A stretch of DNA of 16,822 nt from Pararhodospirillum photometricum DSM 122. Its GTDB lineage: Bacteria; Pseudomonadota; Alphaproteobacteria; Rhodospirillales; Rhodospirillaceae. Below the pieces are notes generated by a model, which saw nothing but the letters and a program-made list of their open reading frames with translations, was not told where the DNA came from and made no database searches. The stretch covers positions 477,867-494,688 of the forward strand of contig NC_017059.1 in assembly GCF_000284415.1 (NCBI RefSeq). Reading direction: 5' to 3'. This document shows positions 1 to 6,339 of the stretch, one piece after another. Position 1 is the first letter of the stretch. Each line of letters starts with the position of its first letter. The position numbers and the translations under genes are program-made.

Positions 1-1
1 C

Positions 2-142
2 GGTGTTCCCGGGGCGAAAACAAGGGCCGATACGGGGAAGGCCACGACACCCACTCTTCAAAACACTATGCCGGACGAGGAGTTTGAAGCTGATCTCCGG
101 CGCGGGTTGGAGATCTTCCGAAAGGTTCGGATGAGCATGTGA
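2..142 (+). CDS. C-terminal end of an upstream gene, probably Mu-type transposase (partial)
   Basis: An open frame enters from the left edge and stops at TGA 140-142. The visible tail of about 46 residues ends in a charged helix-like segment (EEFEADLRRGLEIFRKVRMSM, with the stop after the last Met). It is too short to recognise by family. The next gene is a MuB-type ATPase, and in Mu-like phages and Tn552-type elements the DDE transposase (MuA) lies directly upstream of B on the same strand, so a transposase C-terminus is the best guess. Seen: the frame and stop. Known: A-B gene order. Inferred: identity. Confidence 0.45.
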   Translation, partial: GVPGAKTRADTGKATTPTLQNTMPDEEFEADLRRGLEIFRKVRMSM

Positions 143-194
143 GTCTGGGGATGCAGCCACACCCCCAGACCCGAAAAACGCGGGTAACACCCGC
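143..194 (+). promoter_or_regulatory. Two tandem stem-loops in the gap before the MuB-like gene
   Basis: GTCTGGGG (143-150) pairs with CCCCAGAC (163-170) around a 12-nt loop. GCGGGT (180-185) pairs with ACCCGC (189-194) around AAC. Neither is followed by a T-run, so they are not classic intrinsic terminators. They lie just upstream of the ribosome binding site GAGGAA (203-208) of the next gene and could set its expression relative to the upstream gene. The first resembles the CTGGGGAGG palindromes found elsewhere in the window. Confidence 0.4.
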
Positions 195-211
195 ACCAAC
201 GCGAGGAAACA

Positions 212-1147
212 ATGACAGACATTCTTGATAAAACCAAGCTCGACATCGGCCGGGTTCGGGATGATGTCAATCGGATCATCCAGGTTCGCGGCCTGAAACA
301 AGCGGCTGTGGCGCGGGAATCGGGTGTCAGTGGCGCGGCCTTGTCGCGCTTCCTCGCCGATCGCTACGACGGCGACAACGAAGCCATAGCCGCCAAGCTG
401 GTGGGCTGGTCGGAAGCCCTGGCCCATCGCGATAGCCTATCCCCCTTGCTCCAGAAGCACGAGTTCATCAACACCAGTGCCGCCCTCAAGATTGGCACGG
501 GCCTCAATCACGCCCAGATCACGGCCGACCTCGTCGCGGTTGTCGGTGCCCCGGGCGTGGGCAAGACGGCCACTCTCGAACAGTTCCGCCTGAGTAGCCC
601 CAACGTCTGGTTAGCAACCATGTCTCCCGACACGTCAAGCAAGGTGCCGATGTTGGAAGAACTGGGGTACGCGATGGGCCTGAATGTCACAGGGGGGGCC
701 GCGTCGATGCGGCGCCAGATTGCCGCCCGGATCAGAAATACGGGGGGACTCATTATTATAGATGAGGCCCAGCACTTGGACGCCAAGGCCATAGAGACAC
801 TGCGGATCATTCACGACACAACCAAAATCGGCATGATCCTATGCGGCAACCCCAAATTGATGACGACGATTTCCCAGTTGCCCCAGGTCTATAGCCGCTT
901 GGGTCGCAGGGTCACTCTTGGCAAGCCCTCCCGCCCCGATGTTTCGGCCCTGGCTAGCGGGTTCGGCATCACCGGCCGCGAGGAAGCGGATCTCCTTTAT
1001 AGCCTTTCGCAATATCCGGGTGGTTTGCGTTGCGTGGTCAAGGTCATCCGCCTTGCTCTTTTAACCGCCCTTGGCACAGACACGCCCGCCAGCATGAAGC
1101 GCCTTGCCGCCGCATGGTCCGAACTCGCCTTGGAGGAAATGGAATGA
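212..1147 (+). CDS. MuB-like AAA+ ATPase, DNA transposition target-selection protein
   Basis: This 311-residue protein has almost the length of phage Mu B. Residues about 20-60 form a helix-turn-helix (core AAVARESGVSGAALSRFL), as in the N-terminal DNA-binding domain of MuB. The AAA+ module follows: Walker A GAPGVGKT (about 112-119), Walker B LIIIDEAQ (about 180-187), a sensor-like ILCGNP (209-214) and an arginine-rich YSRLGRR (227-233). In the family, ATP-bound B filaments on DNA, delivers target DNA to the transposase and gives target immunity. ATG 212 is preceded by GAGGAA at 203-208. The stop overlaps the start of the next gene (ATGA), so the two are probably translated together. Other AAA ATPases of transposons (TniB/TnsC type) are possible, but the N-terminal HTH and the length favour MuB. 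Confidence 0.85.
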   Translation: MTDILDKTKLDIGRVRDDVNRIIQVRGLKQAAVARESGVSGAALSRFLADRYDGDNEAIAAKLVGWSEALAHRDSLSPLLQKHEFINTSAALKIGTGLNHAQITADLVAVVGAPGVGKTATLEQFRLSSPNVWLATMSPDTSSKVPMLEELGYAMGLNVTGGAASMRRQIAARIRNTGGLIIIDEAQHLDAKAIETLRIIHDTTKIGMILCGNPKLMTTISQLPQVYSRLGRRVTLGKPSRPDVSALASGFGITGREEADLLYSLSQYPGGLRCVVKVIRLALLTALGTDTPASMKRLAAAWSELALEEME

Positions 1148-2207
1148 GCAATACCCCGCATCCGTGTGAAGCCCTCGACGACATCAAAAGCGTTGCCTCG
1201 TTCGTCGCCCTCACCATGACCTTTGACGAGATCGAAACGGGCATGACTCCGGAAGACCGGCGGGGATTGTATAAAATTCTCTCTTGGATGCGGGATTGCA
1301 TCGCGGACACTGAAGAGAACGTCCGCCATCGCATGACGACCATGGAGGTTGATACCCTTAAAAGGGTTGGACTTCCCCTTGAAGCTCTTGCGGATGAGAG
1401 GATGAAAAAGACCTGGAGGGATGGGTTTTCGCATGGCGTCAAATACTCCGGTACGGAGTAGGTGACATGCCTCTCGTTATAAGCAAACATCGGATGACCG
1501 AGCGTAGAACCCATATTTATTTCTTCGACAACTTCAAAAATAGATTTAGCAATCTCCAGAACATTACCACCAGAGACACCTTCCGATGGATCGCACCGCA
1601 AAAATTCATAAATCCCCGTTCTTTGAACTTCGGGAAGCTTCTCTCTTAATGACAGGGGAATTCGCCTCATGAGAGAATTTGCGATATCAATGACACGATG
1701 ATCCCACTGCATTCTGACCGGACCAAAATAGTCATACATGATAAAGATGGCATCATCCGTCATTGACTTGAGAAAATTTATAAGAAGCTCCTCAACATTC
1801 TTGATATGATGGAGAGTTGCTTTAGCAAAAATAAGATCATATTTCTCTTCAATAGCAATAAAATCTGAATTCAAGTCAATTCTATGATAAGAAAATGGAA
1901 GACTCTCCTTTTCTGCCCTTTCTGTTGCCGCCTTAATTCCATAAGTTGAAATGTCTACACCCGTGAGTTTTTTAAACGCTCTATCTTCATAAGCCTTCCG
2001 ATCGAAATCTCCGGAACCACATCCGATTGACAACGCATTGTTAGCCCCCTTTCCATCAAAATATTTTTCAGAAATATATCTAAATATTCCTTTCCCTTGA
2101 GTTTTTTTATGAACAACCTGCGCTAAAAGATCCCAGTTCCAGTATCCCTCTATCTGGGTTTCCTGAATATTTGACCAAAATTGATCAGTCTGGTCCAGTG
2201 CGCTCAT
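1044..2207 (-). CDS. SAM-dependent methyltransferase, C-terminus lost and replaced by antisense phage sequence
   Basis: Residues 1 to about 247 are a class I methyltransferase: motif I ALSIGCGSG (about 58-66), an acidic end of strand 2 in LTGVDIS (81-87), and the post-motif LIFAKATLHHI (125-135) typical of small-molecule or glycan methyltransferases. The end of that part, FEVVEEINMGSTLGHPMF, matches the point where relatives still have some 50 residues (compare the neighbour, which ends in ...LIKYKVIPSNMKVIIGKKPK). Here, from about residue 248, the frame runs on for 140 residues antisense through the 105-residue phage gene and into the MuB gene, so that part is not native. The gene body is AT-rich, unlike the window. 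ATG 2207 has GGGAG six bases upstream and overlaps the TGA of the preceding methyltransferase. Probably a truncated, possibly inactive gene; the substrate is unknown, with a surface-glycan precursor likely. Confidence 0.7.
   Translation of the reverse strand: MSALDQTDQFWSNIQETQIEGYWNWDLLAQVVHKKTQGKGIFRYISEKYFDGKGANNALSIGCGSGDFDRKAYEDRAFKKLTGVDISTYGIKAATERAEKESLPFSYHRIDLNSDFIAIEEKYDLIFAKATLHHIKNVEELLINFLKSMTDDAIFIMYDYFGPVRMQWDHRVIDIANSLMRRIPLSLREKLPEVQRTGIYEFLRCDPSEGVSGGNVLEIAKSIFEVVEEINMGSTLGHPMFAYNERHVTYSVPEYLTPCENPSLQVFFILSSARASRGSPTLLRVSTSMVVMRWRTFSSVSAMQSRIQERILYNPRRSSGVMPVSISSKVMVRATNEATLLMSSRASHGCGVLLIPFPPRRVRTMRRQGASCWRACLCQGRLKEQGG
1144..1461 (+). CDS. Small protein of unknown function coupled to the MuB-like gene
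   Basis: The product has 105 residues. ATG 1144 overlaps the TGA of the upstream ATPase as ATGA, which decides this start over an in-frame GTG-type extension to 1030 that would lie inside the ATPase gene. The protein is acidic and largely helical, with no recognisable domain, signal peptide or membrane segment. Features are LDDIKSVASFVALTMTFDEIE near the N-terminus, a Trp in KILSWMRDC, and a basic end (MKKTWRDGFSHGVKYSGTE-stop). Small accessory genes of unknown role commonly follow B in Mu-like phages, so an element accessory role is inferred only from position. The stop codon TAG lies inside the right arm of a perfect hairpin, and non-element DNA starts within a few bases. Confidence 0.65.
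   Translation: MSNTPHPCEALDDIKSVASFVALTMTFDEIETGMTPEDRRGLYKILSWMRDCIADTEENVRHRMTTMEVDTLKRVGLPLEALADERMKKTWRDGFSHGVKYSGTE
1444..1460 (+). terminator. Perfect 7-bp stem-loop across the stop codon of the small phage gene
   Basis: TACTCCG (1444-1450), GTA, CGGAGTA (1454-1460). The stem contains most of the TAG stop codon (1459-1461). No T-run follows, so if it terminates transcription it is not a textbook intrinsic terminator. It could instead be part of the end of the mobile element: the next bases read GGTGACA (1461-1467), which on the other strand begins TGTCACC, and Mu-like and Tn552-like ends begin with TGT. Confidence 0.4.
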
Positions 2208-3034
2208 GACAAACTCCCTTTCGGCTTTTTCCCTATGATGACCTTCATGTTCGATGGAATAACTTTATATTTAATAAGATGAAGCTCCATAACCTGCAAA
2301 AGAAGGGCTATAGAAATAAATTTTTCATCAGAAAAATTATAATTTTCAAGAGCAAAAACAAGAAGAGAAGGAGTTATTGTTCCACCAAGATCTATTACTG
2401 TTATACTATCAAAGAAATGAGATATTGTACTTTCTATGATTTCGCTTGTTTTGTTTTCAAAATCAAAAAAACTTTCTATTCTTTCCACACAACCTTCAAC
2501 CACACCCTCCCCCTGTTCGCCTGACAAGAGGGGCATGGTTTTTGCGATTCTTTTGGCGATCGCGTGAGTCTTGAAGTCCATATCGCCGTAGCGAGACCCG
2601 CAGTACCCCACATAAACAAAAACGCCCCGGTCTTGATCGAGCAGTCGAGAGGCGGCTCGCACGACAGCATCCAGATCCTGGATCGCCCCCAGGGAGAGAA
2701 AATTGTAAACGAGCTGAACGCTCCCCGGTTCCAAGGTTCCCATGATGGCGTCCAGGGGAGACGAACAGTGGTAGTCCACCGGGAGAGCGTCCCGTGTCTG
2801 CGCCGTGGCAAGGAGATCTGGTCTGTCATCGATGCCGATTGCATGATCAAAGACGCCAGCCTGGTGCATCAGGACGTCATGAAAGCCGTCGCCACACATC
2901 AAGGAGAGAGCTAAAGGAACTGGTGAACCTTCAAGGCAGAAATTTTTGACAAACACCCCCCAGTCCTGCGCTCCGAGCTGTTCACGGATGTGATGAAAAG
3001 CGAGGGGATGCCTAAAAAAATCACCCATTTTCAT
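2204..3034 (-). CDS. Methyltransferase-like protein, degenerate SAM motif, mosaic base composition
   Basis: The product has about 276 residues from ATG 3034, preceded by AAAAGG with good spacing; a GTG at 3043 would add three residues. The fold signal is a class I methyltransferase: ALSLMCGDG near residue 40, with Met in place of the first motif Gly, an acidic strand-2 end (IGIDD), and LVYNFLSLGAI where active relatives have a His-rich post-motif. The C-terminus (DLGGTI...LLQVMELHLIKYKVIPSNMKVIIGKK) is the helical end typical of glycan-modifying methyltransferases in bacterial surface-polysaccharide loci. GC content drops from about 55-63 percent in the N-terminal coding half to about 30 percent in the C-terminal part near 2510, suggesting a hybrid origin. 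The gene is coupled by ATGA overlaps to a short upstream ORF and to the downstream methyltransferase. Catalytic ability is doubtful; it may be a partner subunit. Confidence 0.65.
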   Translation of the reverse strand: MKMGDFFRHPLAFHHIREQLGAQDWGVFVKNFCLEGSPVPLALSLMCGDGFHDVLMHQAGVFDHAIGIDDRPDLLATAQTRDALPVDYHCSSPLDAIMGTLEPGSVQLVYNFLSLGAIQDLDAVVRAASRLLDQDRGVFVYVGYCGSRYGDMDFKTHAIAKRIAKTMPLLSGEQGEGVVEGCVERIESFFDFENKTSEIIESTISHFFDSITVIDLGGTITPSLLVFALENYNFSDEKFISIALLLQVMELHLIKYKVIPSNMKVIIGKKPKGSLS

Positions 3035-3183
3035 TGCGGACACACCTTTTGTTCTTGACCTCTCTCCTGGTCGGTCAGACGTTTTTCGGCCAAAGGAAGA
3101 TGGTACAGATCTGGGTCGCCTTCTGCAAGGGAGCGACCTCGGGGCGTCACGGACTCAAAGATTTTACGGCGCTGGCCAATCAT
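3031..3183 (-). CDS. Short ORF coupled to the methyltransferase pair, possibly the tail of a lost gene
   Basis: ATG 3183 to TGA 3031-3033 encodes 50 residues (MIGQRRKIFESVTPRGRSLA...). The stop overlaps the start of the next methyltransferase as ATGA, exactly as the two methyltransferases overlap each other, which is the main reason to call it. The same frame stays open upstream to a stop at 3256-3258 and gives a plausible protein-like sequence (NKNSNFFEGFGQKAQSM), so the ORF may be the C-terminal remnant of a longer upstream gene whose 5' part is gone. No family is recognised. An AAGG lies about nine bases before the ATG. The opposite-strand frame over the same stretch (3034-3240) looks less protein-like. 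Confidence 0.3.
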   Translation of the reverse strand: MIGQRRKIFESVTPRGRSLAEGDPDLYHLPLAEKRLTDQERGQEQKVCPQ

Positions 3184-3437
3184 GCTCTGTGCCTTCTGTC
3201 CAAAACCCTCGAAAAAATTGGAATTTTTATTGATCCTTGACGCAAATTCCAGGCTCTATTGAAGAGCATCCGTCAAGGACGGTATAAATTTCTACGGTCT
3301 GTCCGCTTGATGCTGAAGCGACGACGATCCCGAGCCAAGAATGATTCCAGCCCCGCGAACGAGTCCCCCCCTCCTCCCTCGACGAGGGGTCTGGGGAGGC
3401 TCGCCTCCCCAGCCTTCCCTTTCCCTTCGCCCCCGCC
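3184..3437. other. Gene-poor gap between glycan island and STAS/GlgX operon
   Basis: No confident gene lies here. On the minus strand one frame ends at 3227 with the protein-like tail SGQTVEIYTVLDGCSSIEPG, and a second frame leads into the short ORF at 3031-3183. Both could be debris of a decayed gene. The gap also holds an 8-bp inverted repeat (3235-3242 and 3271-3278), a plus-strand promoter-like pair TTGAAG/TATAAA (3259-3264 and 3283-3288, spacing 18) that points at no gene, and the CTGGGGAGG palindrome at 3391-3412. Confidence 0.5.
3391..3412 (-). terminator. GC-rich palindrome downstream of the anti-sigma kinase gene
   Basis: CTGGGGAGGC (3391-3400) and GCCTCCCCAG (3403-3412) pair almost end to end, 26 bases after the stop codon of the kinase gene. 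There is no T-run on the minus strand, so termination is inferred from position and stem strength. It belongs to the dispersed palindrome family of this window but lies in the opposite orientation, relative to transcription, to the copies after uvrB and after the AGE gene. Confidence 0.45.
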
Positions 3438-3863
3438 CTACCCCTCCCTGATCCGCACCGCGAACCTATTGCGGTTACGCCCCTCGGTGCGCTCGTAGGC
3501 AAAGCGATCGACGCCGTCCATGGCGAGCATGATACCGAGACCGCCTTCCTCGCGGTCGTCGAGGGGCTGGGCGAGATCCTCGTCAAGGGGGGGATCCAGG
3601 GAAGCCGGGTCGAAGGGGACGGCGTCGTCCTCGAGGGTGACGATGATGTCGCCGTCCTCGAGAGTGAGGGTGAGGTCCAGGACGCCGGAGAGGCCATTTT
3701 CCTGGTAGCCGTGCACAATGATGTTGGTGGCCACCTCATCGACGGCCAGCATCAGACGGTAGGCTTGGGCGGAGGAGAGGCCCGCCGCGACGGCGCTCTG
3801 TTTGACCAGATCGCGCACCGGGGCGAGCGAGTCCAAGACCGCAGGGAATCGGGCGGAAGACAA
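3438..3863 (-). CDS. Anti-sigma factor / serine kinase of the RsbW-SpoIIAB type (HATPase)
   Basis: This 141-residue protein is a single GHKL ATPase domain. It shows the N-box LAVDEVATNIIVHGY (about 39-53, with the Mg/ATP-binding Glu and Asn), a G1-like DDAVPFDP (about 79-86) with Ala where DDG is usual, and a G2-like EGGLGIMLAMDGVD. Relatives phosphorylate a serine in partner STAS proteins and hold a sigma factor or another output protein inactive. The start is TTG 3863, supported by GGGGAGG eight bases upstream; no ATG or GTG fits better. It is the last gene of the five-gene operon, 23 bp after the second STAS gene. The likely substrates are the two STAS proteins encoded upstream. No sigma factor gene is nearby, so the final target is unknown. 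Confidence 0.85.
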   Translation of the reverse strand: MSSARFPAVLDSLAPVRDLVKQSAVAAGLSSAQAYRLMLAVDEVATNIIVHGYQENGLSGVLDLTLTLEDGDIIVTLEDDAVPFDPASLDPPLDEDLAQPLDDREEGGLGIMLAMDGVDRFAYERTEGRNRNRFAVRIREG

Positions 3864-3886
3864 GGCACGGGCCTCCCCGGGGCTGG

Positions 3887-4207
3887 TCAGGCCGGGGCCT
3901 GATCGACGATGAACACGCTGTGATGGAAGCCGGTTTTTTCCAGGGTATCGACGATGGCCGGTTGGGGCTTGACGACATAGATATCAACGCCGGTGCCCAG
4001 CTTTTGCTTGGCGAAGATCAGAACGCGCAGGCCGGCCGAGGCCATAAAGCTAAGGTTGGCGACTTCCAGGACGAGGCGGGTGGGACCGAGGCCGGCGAGT
4101 TTTTCGATTTCGCCTTTGAAGGCGGGGGCCGATCCGGCATCGAGTTCGCCGGTCAGGGTCAAGGTCGCGGTGGTCCCGGCGAAACCGGCGGCAATCTCCA
4201 AGCTCAT
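3887..4207 (-). CDS. STAS-domain anti-anti-sigma protein (second copy)
   Basis: This 106-residue protein is a single STAS domain of the SpoIIAA/RsbV type. The conserved loop reads SFMASAGLRVL. By alignment with FMDSSGL of SpoIIAA and YMDSTGL of RsbV, Ser57 is the likely phosphorylation site, although the Asp before it is Ala here. In the family the unphosphorylated protein binds the anti-sigma kinase and frees its target. ATG 4207 has AGGAAG about six bases upstream. The gene lies between glgX (23-bp gap) and the kinase gene (23-bp gap), so kinase and substrate are probably made together. The first STAS protein of the operon is clearly different in sequence, so the two probably carry different inputs. 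Confidence 0.9.
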   Translation of the reverse strand: MSLEIAAGFAGTTATLTLTGELDAGSAPAFKGEIEKLAGLGPTRLVLEVANLSFMASAGLRVLIFAKQKLGTGVDIYVVKPQPAIVDTLEKTGFHHSVFIVDQAPA

Positions 4208-4230
4208 GATCACTTCCTTATTCTTGAGGG

Positions 4231-6339
4231 TCAGCGGCCGACGAGAAGCACGACGGAGCGGGGGCCGAGCAGCATGTGCGCTTGGTCGGTCAACAGGGGC
4301 TCTTGGCCCAGGGGATGGGCGTCTTCGGGCGAAGGCAGACCGGTATTGATGACCGCATGCCAGCGCCGCCCCGGGCGAGGCTGGGGCAGGTCGAACCACA
4401 GCCCCTCCCAATAGGTGTTGACGGCGAGATAAACATCATCGTCGGCGCCGCCGGGGGCGTAGGCGCCGCAGAGCAGGACGGCGAGAGCGCGGCTCCAGCC
4501 GGCCCATTCGGGACGCCAAGCCTGGGTGCCGTGGAAGCTGATGTCGGGCAGGCCGACCTGGGCGTCATCGCGGTGGACGAAGTGATGGCGCCGACGCAAC
4601 ACCGGATGCGCCTTGCGAAAGGCGATGAGGGTTCGGGTAAAGGCGAGCAGGCCGGCGTTTTTCTCGACCAGGGTCCAGTCGAACCAGGACAGGGCGTTGT
4701 CGTGGCAATAGGCGTTGTTGTTGCCGTTTTGGCTGCGGGCCACTTCATCGCCCGAGAGGATCATGGGCACGCCCTGACTGACCAGAAGCAAGGTGAGGGC
4801 GTTGCGCATTTGGCGGGAGCGCAGGGCGTTGATCTCGGGATCCGAGGTGGGGCCTTCGGCGCCACAGTTCCAACTGTTGTTGTCGTTGGCCCCGTCGTTA
4901 TTGTTTTCGCCGTTGTCCTCGTTATGCTTGCCGTTATAGGAAACGAGATCGCACAACGTAAAGCCATCGTGGCAGGTAATGAAGTTGATGCTGGCGGTGG
5001 CGCCGCGATACCAATAGAGGTCCGGCGAGCCTTGCAGGCGCTGGGCCAGGGCGCCCATGCCCTCGGCGCCGATCAGGACCTTGCGCAGGTCGTCGCGATA
5101 CTTGCCGTTCCACTCGCCCCAGCGGCCGTAATTGGGGAAGGAACCGACCTGATAGAGGCCGCCGGCGTCCCAGGCCTCGGCAACCAGCTTGCAGCGGGCC
5201 AAGATGGGGTCGTGAGCCAGACTTTCGATCAAGGGCGGGTTGGCCAGCGGGGCTCCGTTTTGGTCGCGACCCAAGATGGCGGCGAGATCGAAGCGGAAGC
5301 CGTCGATGTGGTATTCTGCGGCCCAATAGCGCAAGCAGTCGATAACCATGCCGCGCACCACGGGATGATTACAGTTGAGCGTATTGCCGCACCCTGAAAA
5401 GTTATAATACCAGCCCTCGGGAGTCAGCATATAATAGGTCTTGTTATCGACACCCCGGAATGAAATGGTCGGGCCGCGATGGTCGCCCTCGGCGGTATGA
5501 TTAAAAACCACGTCGAGCATCACTTCGATGCCGTGGCGGTGGAGGTCTTTGACCAGGGTCTTTAACTCGTCCACCTGCATGCCATACTTGCCGGTGGCGG
5601 CATAGCCGGCCTTGGGGGCAAAAAAGCCCAGGGTGGAGTAGCCCCAGTAGTTGAGCAGAACCTCCCCCGTGTCGGGATGGCGGCGGCTGTTTTCCCATTC
5701 ATCGAACTCGAACAGCGGCATCAGCTCAATGCAGTTGACGCCCAGCTCGACAAGGTAGGGGATCTTTTCGCGCAGCCCGGCATAGGTCCCGGGCGCCTTG
5801 ACCCCGGACGATGGGTGGCAGGTGAAACTGCGCACGTGGGCTTCGTAGATGATCAGATCCTCGGTGGGGAGTTCGAGAGGTTTGTCGTCCTCCCAATCGA
5901 AGTCTTCAAAGACCAGCCGTGAGCGGTGGGGATAGACATCCTCCCAATCGGGGGGAGCGCGCCAGACATCGCGCCCGCCGATGGCCCGGGCGTAGGGGTC
6001 GCCAACGATGGCCTTGGGGTTGAACCGATGGCCGGCCTCGGGATCCCAGGGCCCGTCGAAGCGATAGCCGTATTCGATTTCCTCGACATCCAGGCCGAAC
6101 ACCGTGATCGACCACGTGTTGCCAGTGCGAAAGGCCGGTGGGATCGGCAGCTCGGCTAGGGGGGCGGGGGCGTGCTTGCCAAACAAAACCAGGGTGCAGG
6201 CGGTGGCGTGGTTGGAAAAAATCGAAAAGTTAACGCCCCCCGGCACCAAGGTCGGGCCAAAGGGCATGGGCCGGCCGGCCCGCACCCGATAGCCGGCGAT
6301 CTCGTGGGTGGGATAGTAGTCGATGCGCTCGCCGGTCAT
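4231..6339 (-). CDS. glgX: GlgX-type glycogen debranching enzyme (isoamylase family)
   Basis: This 702-residue cytoplasmic GH13 enzyme hydrolyses alpha-1,6 branches of glycogen or limit dextrin. The N-terminal CBM48-like domain covers about residues 22-125. The catalytic barrel shows DVVFNHTAEG (about 276-285), GFRFDLAAILG (347-357, nucleophile Asp351), VAEAWDAGG (386-394, acid/base Glu388) and FITCHDGFTL (453-462, Asp458). All three catalytic acids are present, so it should be active. The Asn-rich NEDNGENNNDGANDNN segment (473-488) is typical of isoamylase/GlgX proteins. Its ATG overlaps the stop of the first STAS gene (ATGA), a tight translational link between a signalling protein and a metabolic enzyme. 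No other glycogen genes (glgA, B, C, P) are in the window. The alternative name would be isoamylase; GlgX and TreX cannot be told apart by eye. Confidence 0.92.
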   Translation of the reverse strand: MTGERIDYYPTHEIAGYRVRAGRPMPFGPTLVPGGVNFSIFSNHATACTLVLFGKHAPAPLAELPIPPAFRTGNTWSITVFGLDVEEIEYGYRFDGPWDPEAGHRFNPKAIVGDPYARAIGGRDVWRAPPDWEDVYPHRSRLVFEDFDWEDDKPLELPTEDLIIYEAHVRSFTCHPSSGVKAPGTYAGLREKIPYLVELGVNCIELMPLFEFDEWENSRRHPDTGEVLLNYWGYSTLGFFAPKAGYAATGKYGMQVDELKTLVKDLHRHGIEVMLDVVFNHTAEGDHRGPTISFRGVDNKTYYMLTPEGWYYNFSGCGNTLNCNHPVVRGMVIDCLRYWAAEYHIDGFRFDLAAILGRDQNGAPLANPPLIESLAHDPILARCKLVAEAWDAGGLYQVGSFPNYGRWGEWNGKYRDDLRKVLIGAEGMGALAQRLQGSPDLYWYRGATASINFITCHDGFTLCDLVSYNGKHNEDNGENNNDGANDNNSWNCGAEGPTSDPEINALRSRQMRNALTLLLVSQGVPMILSGDEVARSQNGNNNAYCHDNALSWFDWTLVEKNAGLLAFTRTLIAFRKAHPVLRRRHHFVHRDDAQVGLPDISFHGTQAWRPEWAGWSRALAVLLCGAYAPGGADDDVYLAVNTYWEGLWFDLPQPRPGRRWHAVINTGLPSPEDAHPLGQEPLLTDQAHMLLGPRSVVLLVGR

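Noticed and set aside
1467..1649. Plus-strand 60-codon frame after the phage genes
   Set aside because: It lies wholly within the opposing methyltransferase coding part, whose translation is clearly protein-like.
4276..5397. Plus-strand open frame of 373 codons opposite glgX
   Set aside because: Val/Gly/Ala-rich antisense translation; GlgX on the other strand has all catalytic motifs.
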